In this document: in pieces, positions 36,049 through 44,569 of the stretch
How positions within the stretch are numbered: position 1 is the stretch's first letter
How the letters are laid out: the number at the start of each line of letters is the position of its first letter
DNA from: Devosia crocina
GTDB lineage: Bacteria; Pseudomonadota; Alphaproteobacteria; Rhizobiales; Devosiaceae
DNA: 64,000 bases
Assembly: GCF_900116545.1 (NCBI RefSeq)
Contig: NZ_FPCK01000001.1
Span: forward strand, 186,001-250,000
Direction of reading: 5' to 3'
The notes under the pieces: generated by a model
The model's database searches: none
Seen by the model: only the letters and a program-made list of their open reading frames with translations
Told to the model about the DNA's origin: nothing
Translations under genes and position numbers: made by a program

Positions 36049-37236
36049 TTGACAGCACCAGCCATTCGCTTCGGCCTGCCGGCCATTATTCTTGTTGCGC
36101 TGTCATGGGGCGTTCTTAGCCTCAACACGCAAGGTGTCGCAGGCCGCCCGCTCGCCTTTTCCCTGCTACTTGGTGCAGCCTTCGGTGCAGTGCTCCAGCG
36201 CAGCCGCTTCTGCTTTTACTGCAACTTCCGCGACCTGATCGAACGCCGCGAGGCTTCGGGCGTCCTGGCCATCCTGGTCGCCCTCGCTGTCGGCGCCATC
36301 GGCTACACTGCCGTTTTCGGCGCCTGGTTGCCGACGCCGGCGACCGACAGGCTGCCGCCTACCGCCCATATTGGTCCGGTCAGCATCACCCTCGTCATCG
36401 CGGCCTTTGCTTTTGGCATCGGCATGGCCGTTTCGGGCTCCTGCCTTTCAGCTCATTTCTATCGTCTGGCTGAAGGGTCAGTGATCTCGCCGTTCGCCAT
36501 CCTTGGTGCTGCTATTGGCTTCGGCATCGGTTTTCTGACCTGGAACCCCCTGTTTCTCACCATAACCAGCAATGCCTTCATTTTCTGGCTGCCTCATCAT
36601 GTGGGTTATGACGGCGGCCTGTTGCTGACCCTGGCCGTGCTCGCTGGTCTGGCTGCCCTAACCCTTTGGTGGGCACGCGCGCCCAATCCCGCCGCGGCCG
36701 TACCGCTGTCCCTGCGAGAGGCGGTCGAGCGCATATTCATCGTTCGATGGCCCGCCGTGACTGCGGGTATCCTAATCGGGGCCATCTCGACCGTCGCCTA
36801 CTTCCGCGTCGCACCCTTGGGGGTTACGGCCGAACTCGGCTCCATCGCCCGTACGCTCGGCACCGATTGGAACATCGTCCCCTCCTCGCTCTTCGGGCTT
36901 GATGGCCTTCGTGGCTGCGCCACCATCATCAAGGAAGCACTTCTCTCCAACAACGGACTCTTCGTCATCGGCCTCATCGCTGCCAGTTTCGTCACCTCGA
37001 TCCTAGCTGGACAATTTCAGCCGCGCCGCATCACTGGCAAGGATGTCGTGCGCGGCCTTCTGGGCGGACTGCTGCTCGGATGGGGCGCCATGACGGCGCT
37101 CGGATGCACCGTCGGGGTACTGCTTTCGGGTATCCATGCCGGATCGCTTTCCGGCTGGATCTTTCTGGTGGCCATGTCAGTCGGCATCCTCGTTAGCTTG
37201 CAGGTCGCTCGCCTGTTTGCGCGTCGCCTCGTCTAA
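36049..37236 (+). CDS. YeeE/YedE family thiosulfate transporter (TsuA-like)
   Basis: A 395-residue membrane protein with about nine helices and the conserved cysteine sites of TsuA: SRFCFYCNFRDL, GMAVSGSCLSAHFYR, GLRGCATIIKEA and MTALGCTVGVLLSGIHAGS. TsuA passes thiosulfate through the membrane along cysteine-lined sites. The start is probably the TTG preceded by GGGGAA; the frame is open back to 35947. It lies 211 bases after the rhodanese gene; this gap contains a GGGCGC/GCGCCC hairpin (near 36008-36023) but no gene. Confidence 0.88.
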   Translation: MTAPAIRFGLPAIILVALSWGVLSLNTQGVAGRPLAFSLLLGAAFGAVLQRSRFCFYCNFRDLIERREASGVLAILVALAVGAIGYTAVFGAWLPTPATDRLPPTAHIGPVSITLVIAAFAFGIGMAVSGSCLSAHFYRLAEGSVISPFAILGAAIGFGIGFLTWNPLFLTITSNAFIFWLPHHVGYDGGLLLTLAVLAGLAALTLWWARAPNPAAAVPLSLREAVERIFIVRWPAVTAGILIGAISTVAYFRVAPLGVTAELGSIARTLGTDWNIVPSSLFGLDGLRGCATIIKEALLSNNGLFVIGLIAASFVTSILAGQFQPRRITGKDVVRGLLGGLLLGWGAMTALGCTVGVLLSGIHAGSLSGWIFLVAMSVGILVSLQVARLFARRLV

Positions 37237-37376
37237 AAGCGCCATTCATGGAAATGGCGGCGAATCTGAACTGGGGCGCGGTTGCAAAACCACCCTTCCG
37301 CACCTGAGAATCAAGGGTCGAGCGGAATTAGTAGGCCTTCCGCCTGAAAGTTGAGAGCCGTGGTGGGCACGCTCCG

Positions 37377-39086
37377 TCAGCTCACCACGATGCGAAAGCC
37401 GTTGCCGCGCCAGAAGCCGTTCGGTTCGAGGCTGCCGCGGTAGGAGCAGCAGGCTTTCAGGCTTGTGCTCGAGAAACAGCCGCCGCGCAGCACGCGGCGG
37501 ATCGCAGGGCCCGCATCGGGATCTTCACGGCCATCGTCGGCATAGGGATAGGTGAAGCTCGGCGTGGCCATGCCGTCTCCCCAGAGCGTTGTTGTCCATT
37601 CCCAGACTTGCCCGGCCATGTCGAGGCAGCCATAGGGCGATTGTCCACTCGGGAAAAGACCAACCGCGCAGGGGGCGTTGAACCCGCTCTCCTCAGAATT
37701 GGCGGCATCGCTGTTCCACCCCTTGCCCCAGGGATAGACGATGTCATCGCCGCCATCCTCCACGTCGCCGCGCGAGGCGCGCTCCCATTCGGGCTCGGTG
37801 GGAAGCCGCACGACCTGGTCGTCTCCGATGCGCTTTTCCTCGCGCCACCGCGCCGTCAGCCAGTCGCAATAAGCGCGCGCGTCGTGCCAGGTCAGATCGG
37901 TGGCCGGTACGTTGCGCAGCGCTGGGTCATGGGCGGCGGGCGATACCCACGTCCGTTCCGTGGCCGCGACGAAACGGGCGTATTGTCCGTTGGTGACCGG
38001 ATAACGCCCGATACTGAACGTGTCGACCTGTACGTGATGCACCGGGGTGGAATTGGGATGTGTGGTAGAGCCCATTGTGAAGCGGCCACCGGGGATGAGG
38101 CAGAGCGCTTCAAGGTCACGCGGGTCGCCCCGAACCGAGAGGATCTGAGCGGCACGGTTGCGCTCTAACGCGGAGAGCCGCCCGCTTTCGATGAGATCTT
38201 GCAGGCGCTCCAGAACCGCGGTGTCATCGGGGATGAAGTCCGCAACCAGAAGGGCGCCGCGCAGGGCGGCATCGCTCGTGCCCGAGATCAGCAGGGGAGC
38301 AAGGGTTTCCGCACGCTGGGGCATGCGTCGCAGAAGGCTGGCAAGGCTCGGCGTCCAAAGGGCACTATCATCGAGGAATAGCCGCGCCACGCTGGCGTCG
38401 TCGCGTGAGCTCAGAAATTTTCCGGCCACGAGGCCGTCGATCGCACGATTGGCGGAGGCGCCGGTCGAGAGGGCCTGAAAGCCCGCTTCGGCCCGTTCGG
38501 GTTCATTGCGCAGCCAAATATCGATGATGTCCTCTGCCGTCTCCGCCGGTTCGCTCATGCTCGTCGCCAGCGCGAAAAGCGCAGGATTGCCTGCCGCCTC
38601 GGAAAGTGCGGCGGGCGCAGCAATGCCTTTGCTTTCAAGAAATGCTGCACGTTCGGTCTGTTCAAGCGGCTTCAGGGTGTGGATGGTGATGCCGGCGGGA
38701 AACTTCCAGCCCTTCACCACCGCGCCGTCGCCGAGCAGCACTACCGGGCGATCGTCAATCGCCTCGAAGAGAGGCGCAAGCTCGGTCTCGGCGATGCGGT
38801 CGAGACCGTCAAGGATCAGTGGCCCTTCTGCCGGAATATCGCGGCCCAGGGCGAGATCGACATAGGTGGCGGCGGTTTTGGCCGCCAGGTCCTTGGCAAA
38901 AGTGGTCTTGCCTGCACCCCGCTCGCCGAGCAGCAGCAGCCGGGGATACATGTCCACAGCTTCCTCAGCGGTGAAATAGACGGGCGGGATTGGCGCGGCC
39001 AATGGTTCGCGCAAGGAGCGCAGACCCTTGGCGGCCTTGTCTTCATGGGTGAAATTCACCCGCAGCGTGAAATGAGGCTCGATCAT
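37377..39086 (-). CDS. STAND-like NTPase fused to an FGE/sulfatase-modifying-factor-like domain
   Basis: A 569-residue two-part protein. Residues 45-200 look like a NACHT/AAA-type NTPase: Walker A GERGAGKT (54-61), Walker B PLILDGLD (89-96), and later the LKPLEQTERAAFLESKG...NPALFAL pattern of STAND proteins. Residues 200-325 are helical. Residues 328-569 form a formylglycine-generating-enzyme-like domain (IPGGRFTMGS, RYPVTNGQYARFV, RLPTEPEWERASRG, NGFRIVVS). In true FGE the loop after RGG has two copper-binding cysteines; here it reads RGGCFSSTSLKACC, so the first is missing and the second shifted. No signal peptide. Its ATG overlaps the VOC stop by four bases, last gene of a five-gene coupled run. 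Function unknown. Confidence 0.75.
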   Translation of the reverse strand: MIEPHFTLRVNFTHEDKAAKGLRSLREPLAAPIPPVYFTAEEAVDMYPRLLLLGERGAGKTTFAKDLAAKTAATYVDLALGRDIPAEGPLILDGLDRIAETELAPLFEAIDDRPVVLLGDGAVVKGWKFPAGITIHTLKPLEQTERAAFLESKGIAAPAALSEAAGNPALFALATSMSEPAETAEDIIDIWLRNEPERAEAGFQALSTGASANRAIDGLVAGKFLSSRDDASVARLFLDDSALWTPSLASLLRRMPQRAETLAPLLISGTSDAALRGALLVADFIPDDTAVLERLQDLIESGRLSALERNRAAQILSVRGDPRDLEALCLIPGGRFTMGSTTHPNSTPVHHVQVDTFSIGRYPVTNGQYARFVAATERTWVSPAAHDPALRNVPATDLTWHDARAYCDWLTARWREEKRIGDDQVVRLPTEPEWERASRGDVEDGGDDIVYPWGKGWNSDAANSEESGFNAPCAVGLFPSGQSPYGCLDMAGQVWEWTTTLWGDGMATPSFTYPYADDGREDPDAGPAIRRVLRGGCFSSTSLKACCSYRGSLEPNGFWRGNGFRIVVS

Positions 39087-39478
39087 CGAAAGAGCTTGGC
39101 AATTTCGGGATTGTGGAAGCGCTGAATTTCGATGGCGTAACCGGCCGGATCCTCAAAAAAGAAGTGCTCGCAATAGTTGCCGCGCAGCATTTCCGAAAGA
39201 TTGGCGACGCCGGCTGATTTCATGCGCGCGTGCCAGCCTTCCACATCCTGAGCCACGATGGTGAGCAGGACGGCGCTCTTTTCCTGATGCTTGAGATGGC
39301 CGCGATTCCCGTCCACTACGCCGAAATAACTGTTTGGCGCGATGCGATAGATGCGCGCGAGGCCCTGGTCCAGAACCAGCTCGAAGCCGAGCACTTCTTC
39401 ATAAAAGGCCGTCACAGCGTGAATGTCGGGATAGTAGAAGAAGGTGATGGAATAGTCTTTGGTCATGTCGCTGCTCAT
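39083..39478 (-). CDS. VOC family (glyoxalase/dioxygenase fold) protein
   Basis: A 131-residue vicinal-oxygen-chelate protein with paired beta-alpha-beta-beta-beta modules: YYPDIHAVTAFYEEVLGFEL at the start and EHFFFEDPAGYAIEIQRFHN at the end. The terminal metal-ligand Glu (in YAIEIQ) is present. The first-module ligand position reads FFYYPDI, without a clear His. Reaction unknown; the family includes glyoxalases, C-C dioxygenases and antibiotic-binding proteins. It overlaps both neighbours by four bases. Confidence 0.85.
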   Translation of the reverse strand: MSSDMTKDYSITFFYYPDIHAVTAFYEEVLGFELVLDQGLARIYRIAPNSYFGVVDGNRGHLKHQEKSAVLLTIVAQDVEGWHARMKSAGVANLSEMLRGNYCEHFFFEDPAGYAIEIQRFHNPEIAKLFR

Positions 39479-40845
39479 TGGATCGTCAGGATCCCCTTGT
39501 GGTCGATGCCCAGTCCGCCTAGGCCGGCGCGGGCCGCAAAAATATCGGTGGGGTGGAAGAGGTAAAGCCAGGGTGGATTGGCGTTGAGGCGTCTGAGAGT
39601 GGCGCCATAGGCTCTTTCACGATCGTCGTCATGGACCGCGCGATTGGCCGCCGCGATGAGACTTTCGGTCTCCGGATCGTCAAAGCCCTGCCACCACACA
39701 GCCTGGTTGCGCGCAGAAATCTTATCGTCGAGGACGCGGAAGGTGCTTTGCGGCGAGGAATCGAAAATGGCCATGTCGCCCATCGCCTTGCGCCCGACCT
39801 GGCGGGCATAGTCGGGCCGATCCGTTTCGGTGTCGATCGTTACGCTCAGCCCGATTGCTTCAAGCGCTGCGGCGACGAACTGGCTGATGCGGGGGGCGCG
39901 TTCGGGCATGTAGAGCGGCGTGCGCAGGGTGATGGCGCTGGGCCCGCCTGCCGCGTCGAGGAGGCGCTTGGCCGCATCGGGGTCATAGGCGATTGGGGCT
40001 ATGGGCTCTGCCATCCCGAGGTGAAAAGGACTGACAATGGTGGAGGCTTCAGCACCGAGGCCCTGGAAAATCTCCGCGATCAGGCTTTTCTTGTCGATGG
40101 CGTGATTGGCCGCGAGACGCGCTTGAGGCGCAGTGAACAGCCCGGTGCTGCAATTGAGGTAATACATCACCGAGAGCGTGTTGACTGCCTTGCCCCACTG
40201 GAACTGCGGATCGAACGTGACGGGCTCATCGAGACGCTCAAGATTAAGGGCAGCATCGATCTGCCCCGCCTTGAGCTTTGCATAACGCTCCTCGGCGCTC
40301 GGGACGCACTGGACCTCGATCGACCGCCCGCCCGCCACCGCGTCGAGGCGTGCGAATTGTCCCGGCGTGAACGCCGTAACGCGGTATGGTCCTGTGCCCA
40401 GCACGGCGCGACCCTGGCTGTCCTGCCGGCAGATGAAGAATTCCGAGAAGATATCGAGAATGTCGGCCAGCGGCTCTGGATTGTCGACCTCGATGACATC
40501 GCGGCTAGGCGCGCTAATCCTGGCCTGCGCCAGGTAGCGTGAATAGCTCCACTTCATGCCGAACATGTCGACGGAGTTCAGGATGCCTTCGATGAAGGCC
40601 ATGACGTGATCGGCAGTGCAGTCGACGCCATCATGAAAGGTCGCGCCGGGCCGGATCGTGAAGCTCCAGTGCCGTCCGTCGGCGCTGTGCGACCAGTGCG
40701 AGAAAAGGGCCGGGGCAACGCGTCCGCCCGGCTGCCAGCGCAGCAATGGCTCGAAGACCAGGTTTTTCAGGGTCAGGATCGAGGTATCGTCCGTCACTCG
40801 ATTGGCCGGAAGGAAGTCGAGCTTTTCAAGAGCGATCGTCAGCAT
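39475..40845 (-). CDS. Family 5 substrate-binding-protein homologue without signal peptide
   Basis: A 456-residue protein with the full SBP family 5 (DppA/OppA) fold: VFEPLLRWQPGGRVAPALFSHW, TIRPGATFHDGVDCTADHV, GTGPYRVTAFTPGQFARLDA. It begins MLTIALEKLDFLPANRVTDD, right at the mature-domain start, with no leader. The ATG overlaps the upstream permease stop by four bases, so this start is well fixed and the leader is not simply missed. Either it stays in the cytoplasm as a ligand-binding or sensor protein, or it is a decayed binding protein. A normal binding protein (42765-44330) exists in the same locus. Confidence 0.82.
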   Translation of the reverse strand: MLTIALEKLDFLPANRVTDDTSILTLKNLVFEPLLRWQPGGRVAPALFSHWSHSADGRHWSFTIRPGATFHDGVDCTADHVMAFIEGILNSVDMFGMKWSYSRYLAQARISAPSRDVIEVDNPEPLADILDIFSEFFICRQDSQGRAVLGTGPYRVTAFTPGQFARLDAVAGGRSIEVQCVPSAEERYAKLKAGQIDAALNLERLDEPVTFDPQFQWGKAVNTLSVMYYLNCSTGLFTAPQARLAANHAIDKKSLIAEIFQGLGAEASTIVSPFHLGMAEPIAPIAYDPDAAKRLLDAAGGPSAITLRTPLYMPERAPRISQFVAAALEAIGLSVTIDTETDRPDYARQVGRKAMGDMAIFDSSPQSTFRVLDDKISARNQAVWWQGFDDPETESLIAAANRAVHDDDRERAYGATLRRLNANPPWLYLFHPTDIFAARAGLGGLGIDHKGILTIQ

Positions 40846-41684
40846 CAGTCGATCTCGTTTCGCCGGCGCGGGTTGAACCAGTCGGCCAAGCTGTCTCCAA
40901 TCAGATTGAAGCACAGGACGGTCAGAAGGATCGCCATGCCGGGCGACAGCGCGACCCATGGGCTTTCACGCATATATTGCAGGTTTGCCGAAACGTCGGC
41001 GCCCCATTCGGCCAGAGGTGGCTGCGCGCCGAGGCCAAGGAAGCCAAGACTAGCGGTTTGCAGAATGGCGCTGCCGAAGCTGAGCGAGGCCTGTACAAGG
41101 AGCGGGCCGAGGCCATTAGCGAACACATATCTCCAGAGAATGCGGCGCGTCGGCAAACCCAGTGAAACGGCGGCTTCGACATAGGGCTTGACGGAAATGG
41201 CAAGCGCCTGGCTGCGCGCAACGCGGGCAAACTGGGGCGCAAGCGTGATGGCGACGGCCAGCATGGCATTATTGAGGCTCGGACCGAAGGCGGCGGCGAG
41301 CGCGATGGCAAGCACCAGGGCGGGGAAGGAGAGCATGGCGTCGACGACCCGCATGATGATCATGTCGACCGCTCCGCCCGCAAAACCGGCCAGCGTGCCA
41401 AAGAGGACCCCGACGACAAAGGCGATGCTGACCACGCCCATGCCGATGGCAAGGGTGTAGCGCCCGCCATGCAGCACGCGTGTCATCACGTCCCGACCAA
41501 GGCTGTCGGTGCCCAGCCAGTGGGCCCAGCTTGGGCCCTGAAGCTTGTTGAGCACATCGAGCTTGGTCGGCCCGTAGGGGCTGATCATGGGGCCGAAAAT
41601 GACGGCCAGAATGACGGCGACCAGCACAAGGCCGCCGGCGGTGGCAAGGCTGTTCTTGCGCAGAAAATGGACAAGTGCGGTCAT
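40845..41684 (-). CDS. Peptide-type ABC importer permease (DppC-like)
   Basis: The 279-residue product has six predicted membrane helices and the binding-protein-dependent permease EAA loop (AAVSLGLPTRRILWRYVFANGL, near residues 185-206). The N-terminal extension with one helix (SLATAGGLVLVAVILAVIFG) is typical of DppC/OppC. It pairs with the DppB-like subunit encoded immediately upstream (4-base overlap) and overlaps the signal-less binding protein downstream by one base. Confidence 0.93.
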   Translation of the reverse strand: MTALVHFLRKNSLATAGGLVLVAVILAVIFGPMISPYGPTKLDVLNKLQGPSWAHWLGTDSLGRDVMTRVLHGGRYTLAIGMGVVSIAFVVGVLFGTLAGFAGGAVDMIIMRVVDAMLSFPALVLAIALAAAFGPSLNNAMLAVAITLAPQFARVARSQALAISVKPYVEAAVSLGLPTRRILWRYVFANGLGPLLVQASLSFGSAILQTASLGFLGLGAQPPLAEWGADVSANLQYMRESPWVALSPGMAILLTVLCFNLIGDSLADWFNPRRRNEID

Positions 41685-42691
41685 TTCATCCTCTTGCGCA
41701 CGCGCGGATCAAGCACCCCGTAAAGCAGGTCGACCAGCACGGAGGTCAGCATGAACAACAGGGAGAACACGAGGGTCGTACCCTGGATAACCGGATAATC
41801 CCGGTTCTTGATGGCTTCGAACATGAAGCGGCCGATCCCGGGCCAGGCAAAGATCGTCTCGGTGAGAATGGCGCCGCCGAGCATTTCGGCAAATTTGAGC
41901 CCCACCACGGTGATTGCCGGAAGGAGCGAGTTGCGCAATCCATGCTCGAGCACCACCTGCGCGCGCGTCAGGCCTTTGGCCCGGGCGGTGCGAATGAAGT
42001 CCTCGGACATCACTTCGAGCATGGTGTTGCGCACGAAGCGGCCAAGCGTTGCCGCCAAGAAGGCGGCGAGAACGGCCGTCGGCAGAACCAGGTAGCGGAT
42101 AGCGCTCCAGACTATATCCCACTGCCCGGTGATGATGCCGTCGAGTATGACGAAGCCGGTGATGGGCTGCATGATGATATAGGGGCTGAGACGTCCCGAG
42201 ACCGGCAGCCAGCCCAGATAGGTCGCAAAGATCAGCTGCAGGATCAGCGCCAGCAGAAAGGCGGGCATCGAGACGCCGACCAGCGAAAAAACGCGGGTAA
42301 AATGATCGAAAATCGAATTGGGTCGCGTCCCGGACAGGACGCCGATCGGTATGCCCACGAGGATGGCCACCAGCGTAGCGCAGATGGCGAGTTCGAGTGT
42401 CGCTGGCAGGCGAAGAAGAATCTCCTGCAAGACCGGTGCGCCGCTCTTGAGCGAAATGCCCATGTCGCCCTGCAGGAGACCCAGGAGGTAGTTGACGAAC
42501 TGGAGGTAAAAGGGCTCGTCGAGACGCATCTGCGCGCGCAGCGCCGCGATCTGGGCGTCGGTAGCGCCGGGCCCGAGCAGCGTCACAGCCGGATCGCCGG
42601 GGATGAGGCGAACAAGAGAAAATACGATAACCAGGACCAGGATCAGGACCGGGATGAGCGCCAAAAGGCGGCGCAACAGAAAACTCGCCAT
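41681..42691 (-). CDS. Peptide-type ABC importer permease (DppB-like)
   Basis: A 336-residue permease with the first membrane helix (LLALIPVLILVLVIVFSLVR), the periplasmic domain GDPAVTLLGPGATDAQIAAL and the EAA loop DFIRTARAKGLTRAQVVLEH, all as in DppB/OppB. It is the first gene of a coupled run of five genes joined by one- to four-base overlaps. A hairpin separates it from the upstream binding-protein gene. Confidence 0.94.
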   Translation of the reverse strand: MASFLLRRLLALIPVLILVLVIVFSLVRLIPGDPAVTLLGPGATDAQIAALRAQMRLDEPFYLQFVNYLLGLLQGDMGISLKSGAPVLQEILLRLPATLELAICATLVAILVGIPIGVLSGTRPNSIFDHFTRVFSLVGVSMPAFLLALILQLIFATYLGWLPVSGRLSPYIIMQPITGFVILDGIITGQWDIVWSAIRYLVLPTAVLAAFLAATLGRFVRNTMLEVMSEDFIRTARAKGLTRAQVVLEHGLRNSLLPAITVVGLKFAEMLGGAILTETIFAWPGIGRFMFEAIKNRDYPVIQGTTLVFSLLFMLTSVLVDLLYGVLDPRVRKRMK

Positions 42692-42718
42692 GTCCGTTCT
42701 CCGACTTCATGAAACTCC

Positions 42719-42747
42719 GCCACGGCGCCGAGGGCAAGCGCCGTGGC
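42719..42747 (-). promoter_or_regulatory. Hairpin between binding-protein and permease genes
   Basis: CACGGCG (42721-42727) pairs with CGCCGTG (42739-42745) in the 73-base gap after the binding-protein stop. There is no T-run. Such hairpins commonly stabilise the binding-protein part of ABC-importer mRNAs or reduce read-through to the permease genes. Confidence 0.45.
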
Positions 42748-42764
42748 AGTCGAGCAGGTTTGGC

Positions 42765-44330
42765 CTACTCTTTAGAAACGCCCCAATATTCATTGAGCGG
42801 GGGCGCGGTGTTGATCACGAGGCCATTGACGTTGGCGCGGGTGAAGACGATCAGCTTGGGGCTGAAGAGGTAGGCCCCGGGCACCTTGGCAGCGATCTTC
42901 TCCTGGATGTCGAAGTAGAGCTGCTTGCGTTCCTCCTGGTCGACTGTCTGCTGCGCCTCGAGGATCAGGGCGTCGAGTTCGGCGTCCTCGGGCATGCGGA
43001 AGGTCATGGCCGTGTCGGCAAGGCTCGACAGATAGCCGATGGTGATGTGGGCATCGGGGTCGTTGTACCAGGGCTGGCGGCCATCGAGGGCCACGTCGAA
43101 CTGACCGGCGGTCTGCAGCGCACGATAGGCCGGGAACTCAGTCTGGGCGATGGTTGCATTGATCCCGATATCGGCCAGGTTCGCCTGGACAAAGGTGGCA
43201 ACGGCACCCCAAAGCGGGCCTTGGAAGCTATAGAGTGTGAGATCGAGGCTCGACGGATCCACACCGGCTTCGGCCAGGAGCGAGCGCGCCATTTCCGGAT
43301 CGTAAGTTGGAGCGAGTTCTTCCATCTTGGGGTTGAAGGCCCAGCTATTGGTGGTGAGCGGACCATAGACACGCTCTGCCGTGCCGCCGAACACGCCCTG
43401 CAGCAGGCCATCATAATCGATGGCATGGACGATGGCCTCACGCACCTTGATGTCGGCAACGGGGCTATCGGGGTTGTTGTTGTTGAATTCAAGCTGGCGA
43501 ATGATCTGGCTGGGCGCCTCGATGATCGTCACGTCTGGATTGGCTTCAAGGGCCGCAACATCCTCGGCGGCAATGGCCGAGAGCTGGCCCTGCTGCTGAA
43601 CGACGTCGACGCCTCCATTTTCGAGTTCAAGGCGACGCGTCGAGGCATCGGGTATCACGCGATAGATAATGCGTTCGAGTGTGGGGGCGCCGCGGAAATA
43701 GTCCGGATTGGCATCGAGCACGATGTTGGTATCGGCCTGATAGCTGGCGAACTTGAAGGGTCCGGTGCCGACCGGATTGGTCGCAAAGCCCTCGTCGCCA
43801 AATTGTTCGACAGCTGCGGGGCTGACAATGGCCGCCTGCGGTTGTGCTAGGATCGAGAGGAAAGCCGGATAGGGTTCGCTGAGCTTGATCTTGACTTCGG
43901 TCGGGGAAACCGCAGTGATCTCGGAGATCAGGCCGAACGTCGCCTCGACATAGGTGTTGATCGCCTTGGTGCGCTCGAGCGAGAACTTCACGGCCTCAGC
44001 GTTGAAGTCGGTGCCGTCATGGAATTTGATGCCTTCGCGCAGCTTGAAGTCAAATTCCGTACCGTCGGGCGAGACGGTCCAGCTGTCGACAAGGCGGCCT
44101 TCGAGCTGGGTAAAATCGGGTGCGGTCCATGCGACCAAGGTGTCGAAGACGTTCAGGATGACTTCGCTGCCGATGGGCTCCGCCTTGTTGGCTCCGGGCT
44201 CAAGGCCCACCGCATCGGAGGGCACGGCGACGATCAGGGTTTTCAGCGGATCTGTGCTCTGGGCATGGGCGCTGCCCAACATAAGCGGCAGGGCGATGGC
44301 CGCGCCTGCGAGGAGGTTGCGTAACTTCAT
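42765..44330 (-). CDS. Periplasmic substrate-binding protein, family 5
   Basis: The 521-residue product has a Sec signal peptide (NLLAGAAIALPLMLGSAHAQ) and an SBP_bac_5 domain with LVDSWTVSPDGTEFDFKLRE and the family motif EGIKFHDGTDFNAEAVKFSL. Family members capture oligopeptides, nickel, glutathione or opine-like ligands for an ABC importer. It is the first gene of the minus-strand operon that carries the two permeases. The AT-rich motif described at 44388-44408 lies upstream. Confidence 0.94.
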   Translation of the reverse strand: MKLRNLLAGAAIALPLMLGSAHAQSTDPLKTLIVAVPSDAVGLEPGANKAEPIGSEVILNVFDTLVAWTAPDFTQLEGRLVDSWTVSPDGTEFDFKLREGIKFHDGTDFNAEAVKFSLERTKAINTYVEATFGLISEITAVSPTEVKIKLSEPYPAFLSILAQPQAAIVSPAAVEQFGDEGFATNPVGTGPFKFASYQADTNIVLDANPDYFRGAPTLERIIYRVIPDASTRRLELENGGVDVVQQQGQLSAIAAEDVAALEANPDVTIIEAPSQIIRQLEFNNNNPDSPVADIKVREAIVHAIDYDGLLQGVFGGTAERVYGPLTTNSWAFNPKMEELAPTYDPEMARSLLAEAGVDPSSLDLTLYSFQGPLWGAVATFVQANLADIGINATIAQTEFPAYRALQTAGQFDVALDGRQPWYNDPDAHITIGYLSSLADTAMTFRMPEDAELDALILEAQQTVDQEERKQLYFDIQEKIAAKVPGAYLFSPKLIVFTRANVNGLVINTAPPLNEYWGVSKE

Positions 44331-44387
44331 CTGTGACCCTTTCGCGGTCAGGACTGTGGCGCCAGATCGATGTCATATCTAATCTGG

Positions 44388-44408
44388 TATACTACGAAAT
44401 ATCCTACG
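44388..44408 (-). promoter_or_regulatory. Candidate operator C (weaker copy of shared motif)
   Basis: Read on the minus strand it contains GATATTTCGTAGTAT, resembling the ATATNCNACGTAATAT motif of the sites at 45449 and 48137 with a gap. It lies about 60 bases upstream of the binding-protein gene. Weaker than the other two. Confidence 0.3.
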
Positions 44409-44569
44409 GGATTGACGCTGTAAAGCTGCGCTGCTGCAAATTTGTACGGAAGCAATTGTTGCACAAAATTTATGCGCAACGATGGTCTGAAGTCATGCCG
44501 TATTGGCGAAATTTAAGGCACACCTGACATTTTTTGCTACATTTGGCAGATGGGAGTCCTCAAATTTTT

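Noticed and set aside
35904-36119. 71-codon GTG frame upstream of the TsuA-like gene as a leader or small gene
   Set aside because: It overlaps the transporter start out of frame, has untypical composition and no family; the transporter frame is preferred.
37377-39086. Anti-phage defence system based on the STAND-like NTPase
   Set aside because: No nuclease, TIR, protease or other effector and no other defence genes nearby; the transporter-operon context favours a metabolic or sensing role.
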